From Ruminococcus sp. (lineage in GTDB: Bacteria > Bacillota > Clostridia > Oscillospirales > Ruminococcaceae): 42,065 bases of DNA. The DNA is taken from positions 1 to 42,065 of the forward strand of contig SVNN01000003.1 in the NCBI GenBank assembly GCA_015066905.1, written 5' to 3'. This document shows, in pieces, positions 23,963 through 36,177 of this stretch. The stretch's first letter is position 1, and each line of letters opens with the position of its first letter. The position numbers and the translations under genes are program-made. A model generated the notes under the pieces. The model was not told where the DNA came from and searched no databases. It saw only the letters and a list, made by a program, of their open reading frames with translations.

Positions 23963-24809
23963 GTTTCTTTCCTTTCTTTCCGTTTTTCTGTACAGGCTTG
24001 TTTTCTGTCGGTGCTGTCTTTGCTTCGGCGGAGACGGCGGTTTCTTCACCGATGATCTCGCTGAGGATCTGCTCGTTCTTTTCCGCGATCTGTTCGGGGG
24101 TGGGCACAGGAGCAGATGCGGGTGATTCCACCTTTACAGAAGACGTTTGGGCGGCCTTTGCTTTCTTTGCAAGCATATCGGTATATGCCTTATCGCGGTC
24201 GGGCGCGTCGGGATGCCACGGCGCATGGTCGAAGTCCTCTTTCGAAAGCCTCAGTTCGCGGTTGAAGTTCGGATATCCCTCCAGCTCGCGCATACGTTCC
24301 TCCTCCGCCATCGACAGAACGGCGCGGAGATAGAAGACTGTGCCTGCAGCGCCAAGCGCGGCAGAGAACCAGTCGCTGTTCACAACGCCGAGAATCGCCA
24401 TCAAAGCGTAGAATGCCAGCAGGAGAATGTGACAGCGGTGGAGATAAGACCACGCAAGGAATGCCACAAGCAGAACAGCAGCAGCAGTGAACACCTGTGC
24501 AAAGCCGCCGCAGAAGATCGCCACAAAATTATCCGGCTCGCCCATATTGTAGGCGACAAGCGAAAAGATCTGGAAGTGTTTTTTGAACACCGCGGACACT
24601 GCAACAATCAGGCAGATTGCCGCGCAGCAGAAGAATGCAAGGCGATAGTCGCGGTGGATCTGCGCCATCATGGACTTGCAGTGGTCAAAGTAGGAGGTGT
24701 CTTTTTGAATCTGCGTCTGTTTCACGCGTTCCGCCTGTCTGCGGATCTCCTGTTCCATATCAAAGCTGTCGTCAACCGGGGGCGCGACGCGTTTTTTCTG
24801 TTCAGTCAT
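23946..24809 (-). CDS. Membrane protein, second of three related tandem genes
   Basis: The 287-residue protein has an N-terminal soluble helix rich in Gln/Arg, four membrane segments (about 58-78, 92-122, 125-142 and 145-165), the motif MRELEGYPNFNRELRLS after the last helix, then an Ala/Pro/Glu-rich tail ending in a basic run (KNGKKGKKHGKRK). The tail may bind acidic partners or nucleic acid; this is inference. It overlaps the previous gene by 8 bases, so translation is coupled. The product belongs with the other two by build and motif, though the sequences have drifted far. Confidence 0.8.
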   Translation of the reverse strand: MTEQKKRVAPPVDDSFDMEQEIRRQAERVKQTQIQKDTSYFDHCKSMMAQIHRDYRLAFFCCAAICLIVAVSAVFKKHFQIFSLVAYNMGEPDNFVAIFCGGFAQVFTAAAVLLVAFLAWSYLHRCHILLLAFYALMAILGVVNSDWFSAALGAAGTVFYLRAVLSMAEEERMRELEGYPNFNRELRLSKEDFDHAPWHPDAPDRDKAYTDMLAKKAKAAQTSSVKVESPASAPVPTPEQIAEKNEQILSEIIGEETAVSAEAKTAPTENKPVQKNGKKGKKHGKRK

Positions 24810-25488
24810 GTATATCCTCCTTCTTTAATTGTACGGGCGGCGGAACGATCAGGTCTTCCATTACGTTTGGTGCTGCTGCAGCATGGTTTGTCAGATCATC
24901 CCCCGCTGCGCGGATGACCAGGTCATCCATAAAGCCCTGCTGTGCGGCAGTGCTGTATTCGGTTTCGGCTTCGTCGCGCTCCTGCCGCGCCTGATGGATC
25001 CGTTCCTTTTGTTCACCGATTTCGTCTGTATTCATACGGAGGGAAAAGTCGGGATATTCGTCACATTCTCTGAGCTTTTCGTCCGCCCTGAGCAAGGGGT
25101 ACGCGCAGACACAGAGGACGCCGACGACGACATTCAGAGCGCGGACAAGACCGGAAAACCCAAACGCCGGAACATCAACATAATCCATCCTGTCGACAAG
25201 GGTGGCAAATACGGGAACGGCGAAACAGAACCGTTTGTCGCGTTTATAGCAGACGCCAAGCACAAGCAGCAGCATCGGGATCTCAAACCAGATCTCCTTG
25301 GCGTAGGTGCTGCCCATGAAAGCGAAGGAGAGCAAAAACAGATAAAGACAGATGAAAAACCACGGTACGTTGACGATTGCGGCAAAGATAAAGATGGCGG
25401 AAAGACACTTGTCGATCTTCTTCTTTTTTGTCAGACAAGCGTCCAGATATTTGGAATATTCGCGTCTGATCCGTTCGTTGTCATGCAT
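24802..25488 (-). CDS. Membrane protein, first of three related tandem genes
   Basis: The 228-residue protein begins with a basic helix (residues 1-27, KYLDACLTKKKKIDK), then four membrane segments (about 28-52, 65-80, 86-100 and 112-130), the motif LRECDEYPDFSLRMN, and a hydrophilic C-terminus of about 80 residues. It is the first gene behind the operon promoter; SD AGAGGTGA lies before the ATG. No known domain is recognised. Together with the two genes behind it, it makes a set of paralogues that could form a hetero-oligomer; their link with rodA suggests the envelope. Confidence 0.8.
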   Translation of the reverse strand: MHDNERIRREYSKYLDACLTKKKKIDKCLSAIFIFAAIVNVPWFFICLYLFLLSFAFMGSTYAKEIWFEIPMLLLVLGVCYKRDKRFCFAVPVFATLVDRMDYVDVPAFGFSGLVRALNVVVGVLCVCAYPLLRADEKLRECDEYPDFSLRMNTDEIGEQKERIHQARQERDEAETEYSTAAQQGFMDDLVIRAAGDDLTNHAAAAPNVMEDLIVPPPVQLKKEDIHD

Positions 25489-25527
25489 ATTGCGTCACCT
25501 CTTTCATTCATAAAACTGTACCTTATT

Positions 25528-25556
25528 ATTATAGCACAGTTTTGCACAGTTGAAAA
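25528..25556 (-). promoter_or_regulatory. Promoter of the membrane-protein/comM/rodA/tcdA operon
   Basis: On the minus strand TTTTCA (25556-25551), 17 bases, TATAAT (25533-25528), with the extended -10 TGC directly before. The spacer holds a direct repeat, ACTGTGC twice, 9 bases apart. Confidence 0.75.
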
Positions 25557-25627
25557 GCCCCGAATAAAATTTTTTACGCAGAAAACGACGGATTGCGTGC
25601 GCGGCAGGTGCGTTGTTGTGAAAACGC

Positions 25628-25663
25628 AAAAAAACCGCATTCCAACACGGGTGGAATACGGTT
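25628..25663 (-). terminator. Intrinsic terminator on the minus strand, no gene before it
   Basis: On the minus strand AACCGTATTCCA and TGGAATGCGGTT pair over 12 bp with one mismatch around a seven-base loop, and seven T follow. On the plus strand there is no T tract, so the direction is minus. Confidence 0.8.
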
Positions 25664-25689
25664 AAAGTTACAGAATTGAGCGGAAAGCC

Positions 25690-25718
25690 TTGACAGCGGG
25701 GGAGAGTTGTACTATAAT
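25690..25718 (+). promoter_or_regulatory. Perfect consensus promoter of rpoBC
   Basis: TTGACA (25690-25695), 17 bases, TATAAT (25713-25718). The expected start is near 25725, giving a leader of about 190 nt. The 425-base gap 25489-25913 therefore holds two rightward/leftward promoter systems, the small RNA and the rpoB leader. Confidence 0.85.
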
Positions 25719-25761
25719 TGTAGAATACATCATTATGGGTATTTGTGCTGATTTGCAAAAT

Positions 25762-25790
25762 AGTATACCACATTGCTCATGAGATGTCAA
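25762..25790 (-). promoter_or_regulatory. Consensus promoter of the predicted small RNA
   Basis: On the minus strand TTGACA (25790-25785), 17 bases, TATACT (25767-25762). It faces the rpoB promoter with start points about 30 bases apart. Confidence 0.7.
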
Positions 25791-25810
25791 GAGGTTTTTC
25801 AAAAAAGTGA

Positions 25811-25888
25811 GCAGATCGCAAAAGTCTGCGGAATTTCCGTTCCGCTGCGGTCTGATTCCGCTGCAATATGCGGCAGGGCTTTGCCGCG
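25811..25888 (+). other. Structured part of the rpoB leader
   Basis: Short hairpins can form: GCAGA/TCTGC, GCGGAA/TTCCGC (loop TTTCCG) and GCGGCA/TGCCGC (loop GGGCTT). The last ends 8 bases before the AGAGGAGGT ribosome site. No T tract follows any of them. They may regulate translation of rpoB. Confidence 0.45.
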
Positions 25889-25913
25889 ACTACAAAAGAG
25901 GAGGTCTTCGCCA

Positions 25914-29780
<3,867 letters not shown>

Positions 29781-29840
29781 TCCGTGCTGCTGCACGATAC
29801 TGCATACGTCTGATGCCGCAGAATTTTAGGAGGTACTGAT

Positions 29841-32800
29841 TTGGAATTTACAACATTTGGATCCATTAAAATCGGTCTGGCGTCTCCCGAACAGATCAGA
29901 AGCTGGAGCTACGGCTCCGTGGAGCGTCCCGAAACGATCAACTATAGAACCCAGAAGCCCGAGCGCGACGGTTTGTTCTGTGAACGAATCTTCGGACCGA
30001 GCAAGGACTGGGAGTGTCACTGCGGAAAGTTCAAGAAGATCCGCTTCAAGGGTAAGGTCTGTGACCGATGCGGCGTTGAGGTGACCCGTGCAAAGGTACG
30101 TCGTGAGCGTATGGGTCACATCGAGCTGGCTGCTCCCGTTTCCCACATCTGGTACTTCAAGGGCACCCCGTCCAGAATCGGACAGGTGCTGGAAGTATCC
30201 CAGAAGCGTCTGGAAGAAGTTCTGTACTTTACCAAGTATATCGTCGTAGATCCGGGCAGCACCGATCTGCTCAAGAAGCAGCTGCTGTCTGAGAAGGAAT
30301 ATCTCGCATACCGTGAGAAGTACGGCGACGAATTTGAGGCAGCAATGGGCGCTGAGGCGATTCACAAGCTGCTGCAGGAATATGATCCCGCGCGCTATGA
30401 CACGATGAAAAACCGTCTCATCATGAGCGGCAAGCTGACGCTTGACAAGGCACAGCGCGAGGCGTGCAAGACCTGTGAGATGAACCACAACTGTAAGGAG
30501 TGCTCCTTCTGCGAATCCGCAGAGTGCGAGTGGAGCAACAACCTGGAGATCGTTTCCAACGAGCTGAAGGAAGAACTCCAGGGTCTGCCTTCCGGTCAGA
30601 AGAAGATCAAGCTTCTGAAGCGTCTTGAGATCATCGAAGCGTTCCGTCTTTCCGGCAACAAGCCTGAATGGATGGTCATGACCGTTGTTCCGGTCATCCC
30701 GCCGGAGCTTCGTCCGATGGTTATGCTCGACGGCGGCCGCTATGCGACCTCCGACCTGAATGATCTCTACCGCCGTGTCATCAACCGTAACAACCGACTG
30801 AAGAGAATGCTCGAGCTGGAAGCGCCCGACATCATCATCCGCAACGAGAAGCGTATGCTGCAGGAAGCAGTTGACGCGCTGATCGACAACGGTCGTCACG
30901 GTCGTCCTGTTACCGGTCCGAATAACCGTGCGCTGAAGTCTATGTCCGATATGCTTAAGGGTAAGCAGGGACGTTTCCGTCAGAACCTGCTTGGTAAGCG
31001 TGTTGACTACTCCGGCCGTTCGGTTATCGTCGTAGGCCCTGAGCTGAAGATGTACCAGTGCGGTCTCCCGAAGGAAATGGCGCTGGAGCTGTTCAAGCCC
31101 TTCGTTCTCAAGCGCCTGGTTGATACCAAGGTGATTGCAAATATCAAGAGCGCAAGAAAGATGGTCGAAAAGGCATCTCCCTGTGTATGGGACGCGCTGG
31201 AAAACGTCATCAAGGATCACCCCGTTCTCCTGAACCGTGCGCCTACACTTCACCGTCTGGGTATTCAGGCGTTCGAGCCTGTCCTCGTTGAGGGCAGAGC
31301 GCTCAAGCTCCATCCGCTGGTATGTACCGCATACAACGCCGACTTCGACGGCGACCAGATGGCGGTGCATCTCCCGCTTTCTGCCGAGGCACAGGCTGAG
31401 GCACGTTTCCTGATGCTCGCTGCAAACAACCTGCTCAAGCCGTCTGACGGACGTCCGGTTGCTGTTCCGACACAGGATATGGTCCTTGGTTCCTACTACC
31501 TCACCATGCAGAAGGACGGCGAGAAGGGCGAAGGCAAGGTCTTCCGCGACACAGATGAAGCCCTGATGGCTTATAATGAGCACGATGTATCCCTCCACGC
31601 AGCAATCAAGGTGCGTGTGACCAAGGATGTCGGCGACCATAAGGTTTCCAAGATTATTGACTGTACAGTCGGCAGACTGATCTTCAACGAGAATATCCCG
31701 CAGGATCTCGGTTATGTTGACCGTACCGTTTCGGATAAGCAGTTCGACCTTGAGGTATCCTTCCTCGTCGGCAGAAAGCAGCTGTCCGATATCATCGAGC
31801 GTTGTATCCGTATCCACGGTACGACCCGTACTTCTGAGGTGCTTGACCAGATCAAGTCGCTCGGATTCAAATTCTCCACCAAGGCAGCGATCACCGTTGC
31901 TGTTTGCGACGCGGTAATCCCGCCGCAGAAGAAGGAGATTCTTGCGGCTGCAGACGAGCAGATCAGTGAGATCACAGAACAGTACGACTACGGCTACATC
32001 TCCACGGAGGAGAAGTCCAAGCGTGTCATCGAGACCTGGAACAAGGCGACCGACGATGTTACTGCCGCTCTGAAGGCGAACCTCGACCGCTACAATCCGA
32101 TCTTCATGATGGCGGACTCCGGTGCGCGTGGTAGTATTAACCAGATTCGTCAGCTCGCAGGTATGCGTGGACTGATTGCCAACACTTCCGGTACCACAAT
32201 CGAAATTCCGATTCGTGCAAACTACCGTGAAGGTCTGAACATTCTTGACTACTTCATCTCCTCCCGTGGTGCGCGTAAGGGCTTGGCGGATACCGCGCTC
32301 CGTACCGCTGACTCGGGATATCTGACCCGTCGTCTGGTTGACGTTTCGCAGGATGTCATCATCCGTGAAGAAGACTGCGGCGCAACCGACGGTATTGAGA
32401 TCTACGAGATCAGAAACGGCAACGAGATTATCGAGCCGCTCACAGAGCGTCTGATCGGCCGTTATCTGGTTGAGGATCTCCGCGACGAAAAGGGTGAACT
32501 GGTCATCTCCAAAAACCGCCTGCTGACCGAGGCGGACGCTAAGCGCATCGTTGAGATGGGCGTTGAGCGTGTGAAGATCCGTTCTGTACTCCACTGCAAG
32601 GCAAAGCAGGGTGTTTGCTCGAAGTGCTACGGCGCGAACCTTGCAAACGGCAATCTCGTTTCTGTCGGTGAATCTGTCGGTATCATCGCTGCACAGTCCA
32701 TCGGTGAGCCGGGTACCCAGCTGACGATGCGTACCTTCCATACAGGTGGTATCGCGTCTGCGGAGGATATCACACAGGGTCTTCCCCGTGTCGAGGAACT

Positions 32801-33563
32801 CTTTGAGGGACGTCGTCCGAAGAATGCTGCGATCATCGCACGCATGGATGGCCGTGTACAGCTCGAGGAGGTCAACAAGACCACCAATGTCATCCTCGTC
32901 AACGAGGAAACAGGTATGTCTGAGACCTATATGATCCCCTACAACTATAAGCTCCGTGTCCGTCACGGTGATAAGATTGAAAAGGGTGAAAAGCTCACAG
33001 AGGGTAACGTTTACCCGACCGATATTCTGAACGTACTCGGATCGCAGGCTGTCCAGAACTACATCATCCACGAGGTCCAGAAGGTTTACCGCCTCCAGGG
33101 TGTAGATATCAACGACAAGCACATTGAGGTCATCGTCCGCCAGATGCTCCGCAAGCTCAAGGTTGAGGATTCCGGCAGCAGCTATCTGCTCCCCGGCGCA
33201 CTGGTTGACGTGAAGGAGATTGATGCAATCAATGCATCCATCGAGGCGCGTATCGCTGCAGGCGAGGAGAATCTCTTCCCTGTCACCACACAGCCTGTTC
33301 TCCAGGGTATCACCAAGGCGTCCTCCAACTCCGACAGCTTCCTGTCTGCCGCTTCCTTCCAGGAAACGACCAAGGCGCTCACCGACGCTGCAATCCGCGG
33401 CAAGAGCGATCCGCTGCTCGGTCTGAAGGAGAACGTAATCATCGGTAAGCTGATTCCTGCCGGCACCGGTATGGAAGTATATAACCGCGTAGAAGTCAGC
33501 AGCGCGGAAGCATATGCTGAGCATAATACAGCAGCCGCATCGACTGTTGCTCCGCTGGCATAA
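29841..33563 (+). CDS. rpoC: RNA polymerase beta' subunit
   Basis: The start is TTG at 29841, 6 bases after AGGAGGT, giving [18 protein letters not shown]. The 1240-residue subunit has the N-terminal zinc ribbon (CHCG...CDRCG, about 60-78), the catalytic NADFDGD (near residue 500), the bridge/trigger region with FFISSR-like [31 protein letters not shown], and the second zinc site ([13 protein letters not shown]). Between residues 209 and 229, before the clamp segment [18 protein letters not shown], lies an extra Cys-rich insert (six Cys, one His). A strong terminator follows. It sits 60 bases after rpoB in the same transcript. Confidence 0.99.
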   Translation: MEFTTFGSIKIGLASPEQIRSWSYGSVERPETINYRTQKPERDGLFCERIFGPSKDWECHCGKFKKIRFKGKVCDRCGVEVTRAKVRRERMGHIELAAPVSHIWYFKGTPSRIGQVLEVSQKRLEEVLYFTKYIVVDPGSTDLLKKQLLSEKEYLAYREKYGDEFEAAMGAEAIHKLLQEYDPARYDTMKNRLIMSGKLTLDKAQREACKTCEMNHNCKECSFCESAECEWSNNLEIVSNELKEELQGLPSGQKKIKLLKRLEIIEAFRLSGNKPEWMVMTVVPVIPPELRPMVMLDGGRYATSDLNDLYRRVINRNNRLKRMLELEAPDIIIRNEKRMLQEAVDALIDNGRHGRPVTGPNNRALKSMSDMLKGKQGRFRQNLLGKRVDYSGRSVIVVGPELKMYQCGLPKEMALELFKPFVLKRLVDTKVIANIKSARKMVEKASPCVWDALENVIKDHPVLLNRAPTLHRLGIQAFEPVLVEGRALKLHPLVCTAYNADFDGDQMAVHLPLSAEAQAEARFLMLAANNLLKPSDGRPVAVPTQDMVLGSYYLTMQKDGEKGEGKVFRDTDEALMAYNEHDVSLHAAIKVRVTKDVGDHKVSKIIDCTVGRLIFNENIPQDLGYVDRTVSDKQFDLEVSFLVGRKQLSDIIERCIRIHGTTRTSEVLDQIKSLGFKFSTKAAITVAVCDAVIPPQKKEILAAADEQISEITEQYDYGYISTEEKSKRVIETWNKATDDVTAALKANLDRYNPIFMMADSGARGSINQIRQLAGMRGLIANTSGTTIEIPIRANYREGLNILDYFISSRGARKGLADTALRTADSGYLTRRLVDVSQDVIIREEDCGATDGIEIYEIRNGNEIIEPLTERLIGRYLVEDLRDEKGELVISKNRLLTEADAKRIVEMGVERVKIRSVLHCKAKQGVCSKCYGANLANGNLVSVGESVGIIAAQSIGEPGTQLTMRTFHTGGIASAEDITQGLPRVEELFEGRRPKNAAIIARMDGRVQLEEVNKTTNVILVNEETGMSETYMIPYNYKLRVRHGDKIEKGEKLTEGNVYPTDILNVLGSQAVQNYIIHEVQKVYRLQGVDINDKHIEVIVRQMLRKLKVEDSGSSYLLPGALVDVKEIDAINASIEARIAAGEENLFPVTTQPVLQGITKASSNSDSFLSAASFQETTKALTDAAIRGKSDPLLGLKENVIIGKLIPAGTGMEVYNRVEVSSAEAYAEHNTAAASTVAPLA

Positions 33564-33576
33564 AACGAAACAATTG

Positions 33577-33614
33577 CGGAGGACGGTTCAGATTTGACCG
33601 TCCTCCGTTTTTTT
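33577..33614 (+). terminator. Intrinsic terminator of rpoBC
   Basis: CGGAGGACGGT and ACCGTCCTCCG form a perfect 11-bp stem followed by seven T. It begins 13 bases after the rpoC stop. Confidence 0.95.
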
Positions 33615-33639
33615 GGATGAATGAAAGGCAGGTGCCGGA

Positions 33640-35055
33640 ATGAAACATAGCATCTCACTGTTGCTTTCTCTTGCCGTGATTCTGATGCTTCTTCCCAAAA
33701 TGGCTGTGTCAGCGGATGAGGTGAGTGAGGACGGGCGGTTTTCCTATCTGATCGAAGACGGCGCGGCGACGATCACTTCATATCACTACATCGGTGAGGC
33801 AGACAATGAAACTGTCACAATTCCGGATACGCTGGGCGGCTGCGCTGTGACAAAGCTCGCAGACAACGCATTTATGATGAACTGTGTTGCAGAGGAGGTC
33901 ATCTTTCCCGACACGCTGAAGGAGATCGGGGAGGAGTGCTTTGCAGACTGCCCCTATCTGAAGCGGATTGTTCTGCCTGAAGGGCTGGAAACAATCGGGT
34001 TTAAGGCGTTTGATAACTGCTACGCACTCGCGGAGGTTACGGTGCCTGATTCCGTCACCGCGGTCGGTGCGTTTGCTTTTGAATCGACCCGCTGGCAGGT
34101 GGAGTCGGAAGAGGAATTTCTCATCTTCGGAGACCTGCTTTACCGCTATATCGGTGACGGCGGCGCGGTTGAGATCCCCGACGGCGTCCGGACGATCTGT
34201 GGATACAGCTTTTTCGACTGCAATACGGTCACATCCGTGAAGATGCCCGACTCGGTCGCGGTGATTGGTGAATGTGCTTTTGAATATTGTGAGAAACTGA
34301 GCGAAATCGGCTTTCCTGACACGCTGGAATCTCTTTCAGGTGACGCGCTGGTTCTGACTGCATGGTTTGAGCAGTATCCCGACGCGTGCGTGATGGTGGG
34401 GGATATCCTCTACAAATATAAAGGCGACGGCGGCGCGGTGACGATTCCTGCCGGCACCCGTGTGATCGGCGCGTCTGCATTTGAACGCTGCACGCCGCTG
34501 ACCGAGATCACAATTCCTGCGGGCGTGGAGGAACTTGGATTTGCTGCATTCTACCAGTGTACCGCGCTTCGGACGATTGTTCTGCCGGATTCGCTGAAAA
34601 AGATCGGAGAGCTTTGTTTTTACAACTGCACCGCGCTGGAACGGGCGGATCTGCCGCCGTCGCTGACCACAGTGGAAGCGCGCGCATTTTCAACCTGCAC
34701 AGCCCTGCGGCAGATGACGATTCCGCAAAGCGTGACGGAAATCGGCGAGATGGCAGTCGGCTACTACTATGACTACACTGCGAATGCATACAAGCACGCG
34801 GAGCAGTTTACGCTTTACAGCGACAGCGCGGCCGTACAAACATATGCAGCCGAGAATGATATCGCACTGCTGGCTGAATCGGAAGCCCCCGAATTGCCGC
34901 CGCTGGAAACGACTACGCAGCCTCCCTCGGACACAGATCCGTCCGAGAAACAGGGATTCCCGTGGGCAGTTCCGTTTTCAATCGGCAGTCTGGTGCTTGC
35001 CGTGGGCGCGCTGCTGATTGGTGCACGGAGTATCCGCAGAAAAAAAGGCAAATAA
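33640..35055 (+). CDS. Cell-surface BspA-type leucine-rich repeat protein
   Basis: The 471-residue protein has a signal peptide (MKHSISLLLSLAVILMLLPKMAVSA), a chain of LRR_5 (BspA/TpLRR) repeats from about 45 to 385 with units such as LPDSLKKIGELCFYNCTAL, a Pro/Thr linker (ETTTQPPSDTDPSE), and a C-terminal membrane helix with a basic end (RSIRRKKGK). There is no LPXTG. It is thus a membrane-anchored surface protein, probably for binding host or plant polymers or proteins. A longer unit with GDGGAVxIPxG occurs twice. It begins 25 bases after the rpoC terminator (SD AAAGGCAGG); no promoter is seen, so it may use readthrough. Confidence 0.92.
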   Translation: MKHSISLLLSLAVILMLLPKMAVSADEVSEDGRFSYLIEDGAATITSYHYIGEADNETVTIPDTLGGCAVTKLADNAFMMNCVAEEVIFPDTLKEIGEECFADCPYLKRIVLPEGLETIGFKAFDNCYALAEVTVPDSVTAVGAFAFESTRWQVESEEEFLIFGDLLYRYIGDGGAVEIPDGVRTICGYSFFDCNTVTSVKMPDSVAVIGECAFEYCEKLSEIGFPDTLESLSGDALVLTAWFEQYPDACVMVGDILYKYKGDGGAVTIPAGTRVIGASAFERCTPLTEITIPAGVEELGFAAFYQCTALRTIVLPDSLKKIGELCFYNCTALERADLPPSLTTVEARAFSTCTALRQMTIPQSVTEIGEMAVGYYYDYTANAYKHAEQFTLYSDSAAVQTYAAENDIALLAESEAPELPPLETTTQPPSDTDPSEKQGFPWAVPFSIGSLVLAVGALLIGARSIRRKKGK

Positions 35056-35056
35056 C

Positions 35057-35089
35057 AAAAGCTGCTATGGATGTTCCATAGCAGCTTTT
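35057..35089. terminator. Bidirectional terminator between LRR gene and DHH gene
   Basis: AAAAGCTGCTATGGA and its exact complement form a 15-bp stem with loop TGT, flanked by A and T runs. It ends 5 bases before the stop of the converging DHH gene. Confidence 0.9.
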
Positions 35090-35093
35090 CGTT

Positions 35094-36023
35094 TTATACT
35101 TCGTAATACTTGTCGTAGTTGACCAGCTCATCGAGCATCTTCGGGAGCTTTTCATCAACCTCTGCATCAGAGAACTGACAGGTGCCGACCTTTTTGTGGC
35201 CGCCGCCGCCATATTTCAGCATCAGCTGACCGACATTGACCTTACTGGTCTTGTTGAGGATTGAATATCCGACCGCCGCAGAACAGCCCTGACCGCCCTT
35301 GCCGGAAACGATCCAAGCGGAAATATTCTGCTCGGGATAGAGGCTGTAGATCATGAAACGGTTGCCGGTGTAGATGGTTTCCACGCCGCGCAGATCGGTG
35401 ATGATTACATCACGCTCCACACGGGTATGTTCGTGCACCATCTGTTTGAACAGCTCGCTCTGCTCGTTATATACTTCAATACGCTCCTGAATATCGGGGA
35501 GTGCAAGGATCTCTTCGGTGGTCATAGTGCGGCAGCAGACGAGGAGCTTTTCCATCAGCTGATAGTTGCTGATTGTAAAGTTGCGGAAACGGCCGAGACC
35601 GGTACGGGGATCCATCAGAAAACCGACCAGAATCCAGCCCTGCGGATTGAGAATCTCGTCAATGGTGAGATTTCCGCTGTCTACTTTATCCACAGCTTCC
35701 ATCAGGTCATCAAACTGAGGAAACCGTTCTTTTCCGCCATAGTATTCATAGATAATGCGCGCGCAGCTGGGTGTGATTCTGCTTTCGCCCTTATATTTCC
35801 CCTCGAGCTGAACACGTTCATACTCACTGGAGTGATGGTCAAACCAGAGACCGCAGCCCTCAACAAACGGGACGTTTGCAAGAACGTCGTTCTCAGTGAC
35901 AGGGACCAGACCATCCTGAATATCCTTCGGGTGTTTGAATGTATAGGAGTCGATAATTCCGGCTTCGAGCAGCAGAGCGCCGCAGGCAAGTCCGTCAAAA
36001 TCAGAACGTGTAATTAAATTCAT
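35094..36023 (-). CDS. DHH family phosphoesterase
   Basis: The 309-residue protein carries the DHH motifs: TRSDFDGLACG at residues 5-15 (motif I) and FDHHSS near residue 62 (motif III, DHH), with Asp ligands for two metal ions. Near the C-terminus GGGGHKKVGTCQF replaces the GGGH of DHHA1. Most relatives are annotated exopolyphosphatase-related or nanoRNase/c-di-AMP-phosphodiesterase-like; the motifs do not decide among these. It is a single gene with its own promoter (36063-36091), which contains a 16-bp palindrome, and a shared terminator. Confidence 0.85.
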   Translation of the reverse strand: MNLITRSDFDGLACGALLLEAGIIDSYTFKHPKDIQDGLVPVTENDVLANVPFVEGCGLWFDHHSSEYERVQLEGKYKGESRITPSCARIIYEYYGGKERFPQFDDLMEAVDKVDSGNLTIDEILNPQGWILVGFLMDPRTGLGRFRNFTISNYQLMEKLLVCCRTMTTEEILALPDIQERIEVYNEQSELFKQMVHEHTRVERDVIITDLRGVETIYTGNRFMIYSLYPEQNISAWIVSGKGGQGCSAAVGYSILNKTSKVNVGQLMLKYGGGGHKKVGTCQFSDAEVDEKLPKMLDELVNYDKYYEV

Positions 36024-36062
36024 CTCTATATCCCCCTAAAGAAGTAATTTCAACATAGAAAC

Positions 36063-36091
36063 ATTATACCAAATTCCGCGGAATTTTGCAA
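36063..36091 (-). promoter_or_regulatory. Promoter of the DHH gene with palindrome in the spacer
   Basis: On the minus strand TTGCAA (36091-36086), 17 bases, TATAAT (36068-36063). The spacer is filled by the perfect 16-bp palindrome AAATTCCGCGGAATTT (36071-36086), an operator candidate. Confidence 0.75.
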
Positions 36092-36147
36092 CAGTTTTCA
36101 GTAAATAAATTGTAAATTTGGAGAAAAAGGGAGAAATCTGCACCGAA

Positions 36148-36164
36148 ACCGACAACAAGTCGGT
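36148..36164 (-). terminator. Weak terminator-like hairpin after mnmM
   Basis: ACCGAC and GTCGGT form a 6-bp stem with loop TTGTT on the minus strand. A broken T-rich stretch (TTTCTCCCTTTTT) comes only 12 bases later, so the call is weak. Confidence 0.4.
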
Positions 36165-36177
36165 ATACGATCTTACC

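Larger units (their letters stand above)
25627..25755 (-). ncRNA. Predicted small RNA facing the rpoB promoter
   Basis: A minus-strand transcript of about 129 nt is predicted from the promoter at 25762-25790 to the terminator at 25633-25663. It has no ORF with a ribosome site (the only long frame starts before the transcript). Its middle holds a C-rich segment, ACTCTCCCCCGCTG, probably unpaired, like the seed regions of Firmicute sRNAs that pair with Shine-Dalgarno sites. The first ~30 nt are antisense to the rpoB leader start. It could instead be an attenuated leader of the operon at 25488. No known family is recognised. Confidence 0.55.

Noticed and set aside
25504-25773. Minus-strand ORF of 89 codons over the predicted small RNA
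   Set aside because: Its ATG lies upstream of the predicted transcript start, in the promoter, and has no ribosome site. The frame also runs through the terminator.
25773-25913. N-terminal extension of RpoB by 47 residues from a TTG
   Set aside because: No ribosome site before the TTG; the normal RpoB start at 25914 has AGAGGAGGT in the right place.
29826-33524. Minus-strand ORF of 1232 codons opposite rpoC
   Set aside because: Same cause as for rpoB: an in-register shadow of a gene with strong codon bias.
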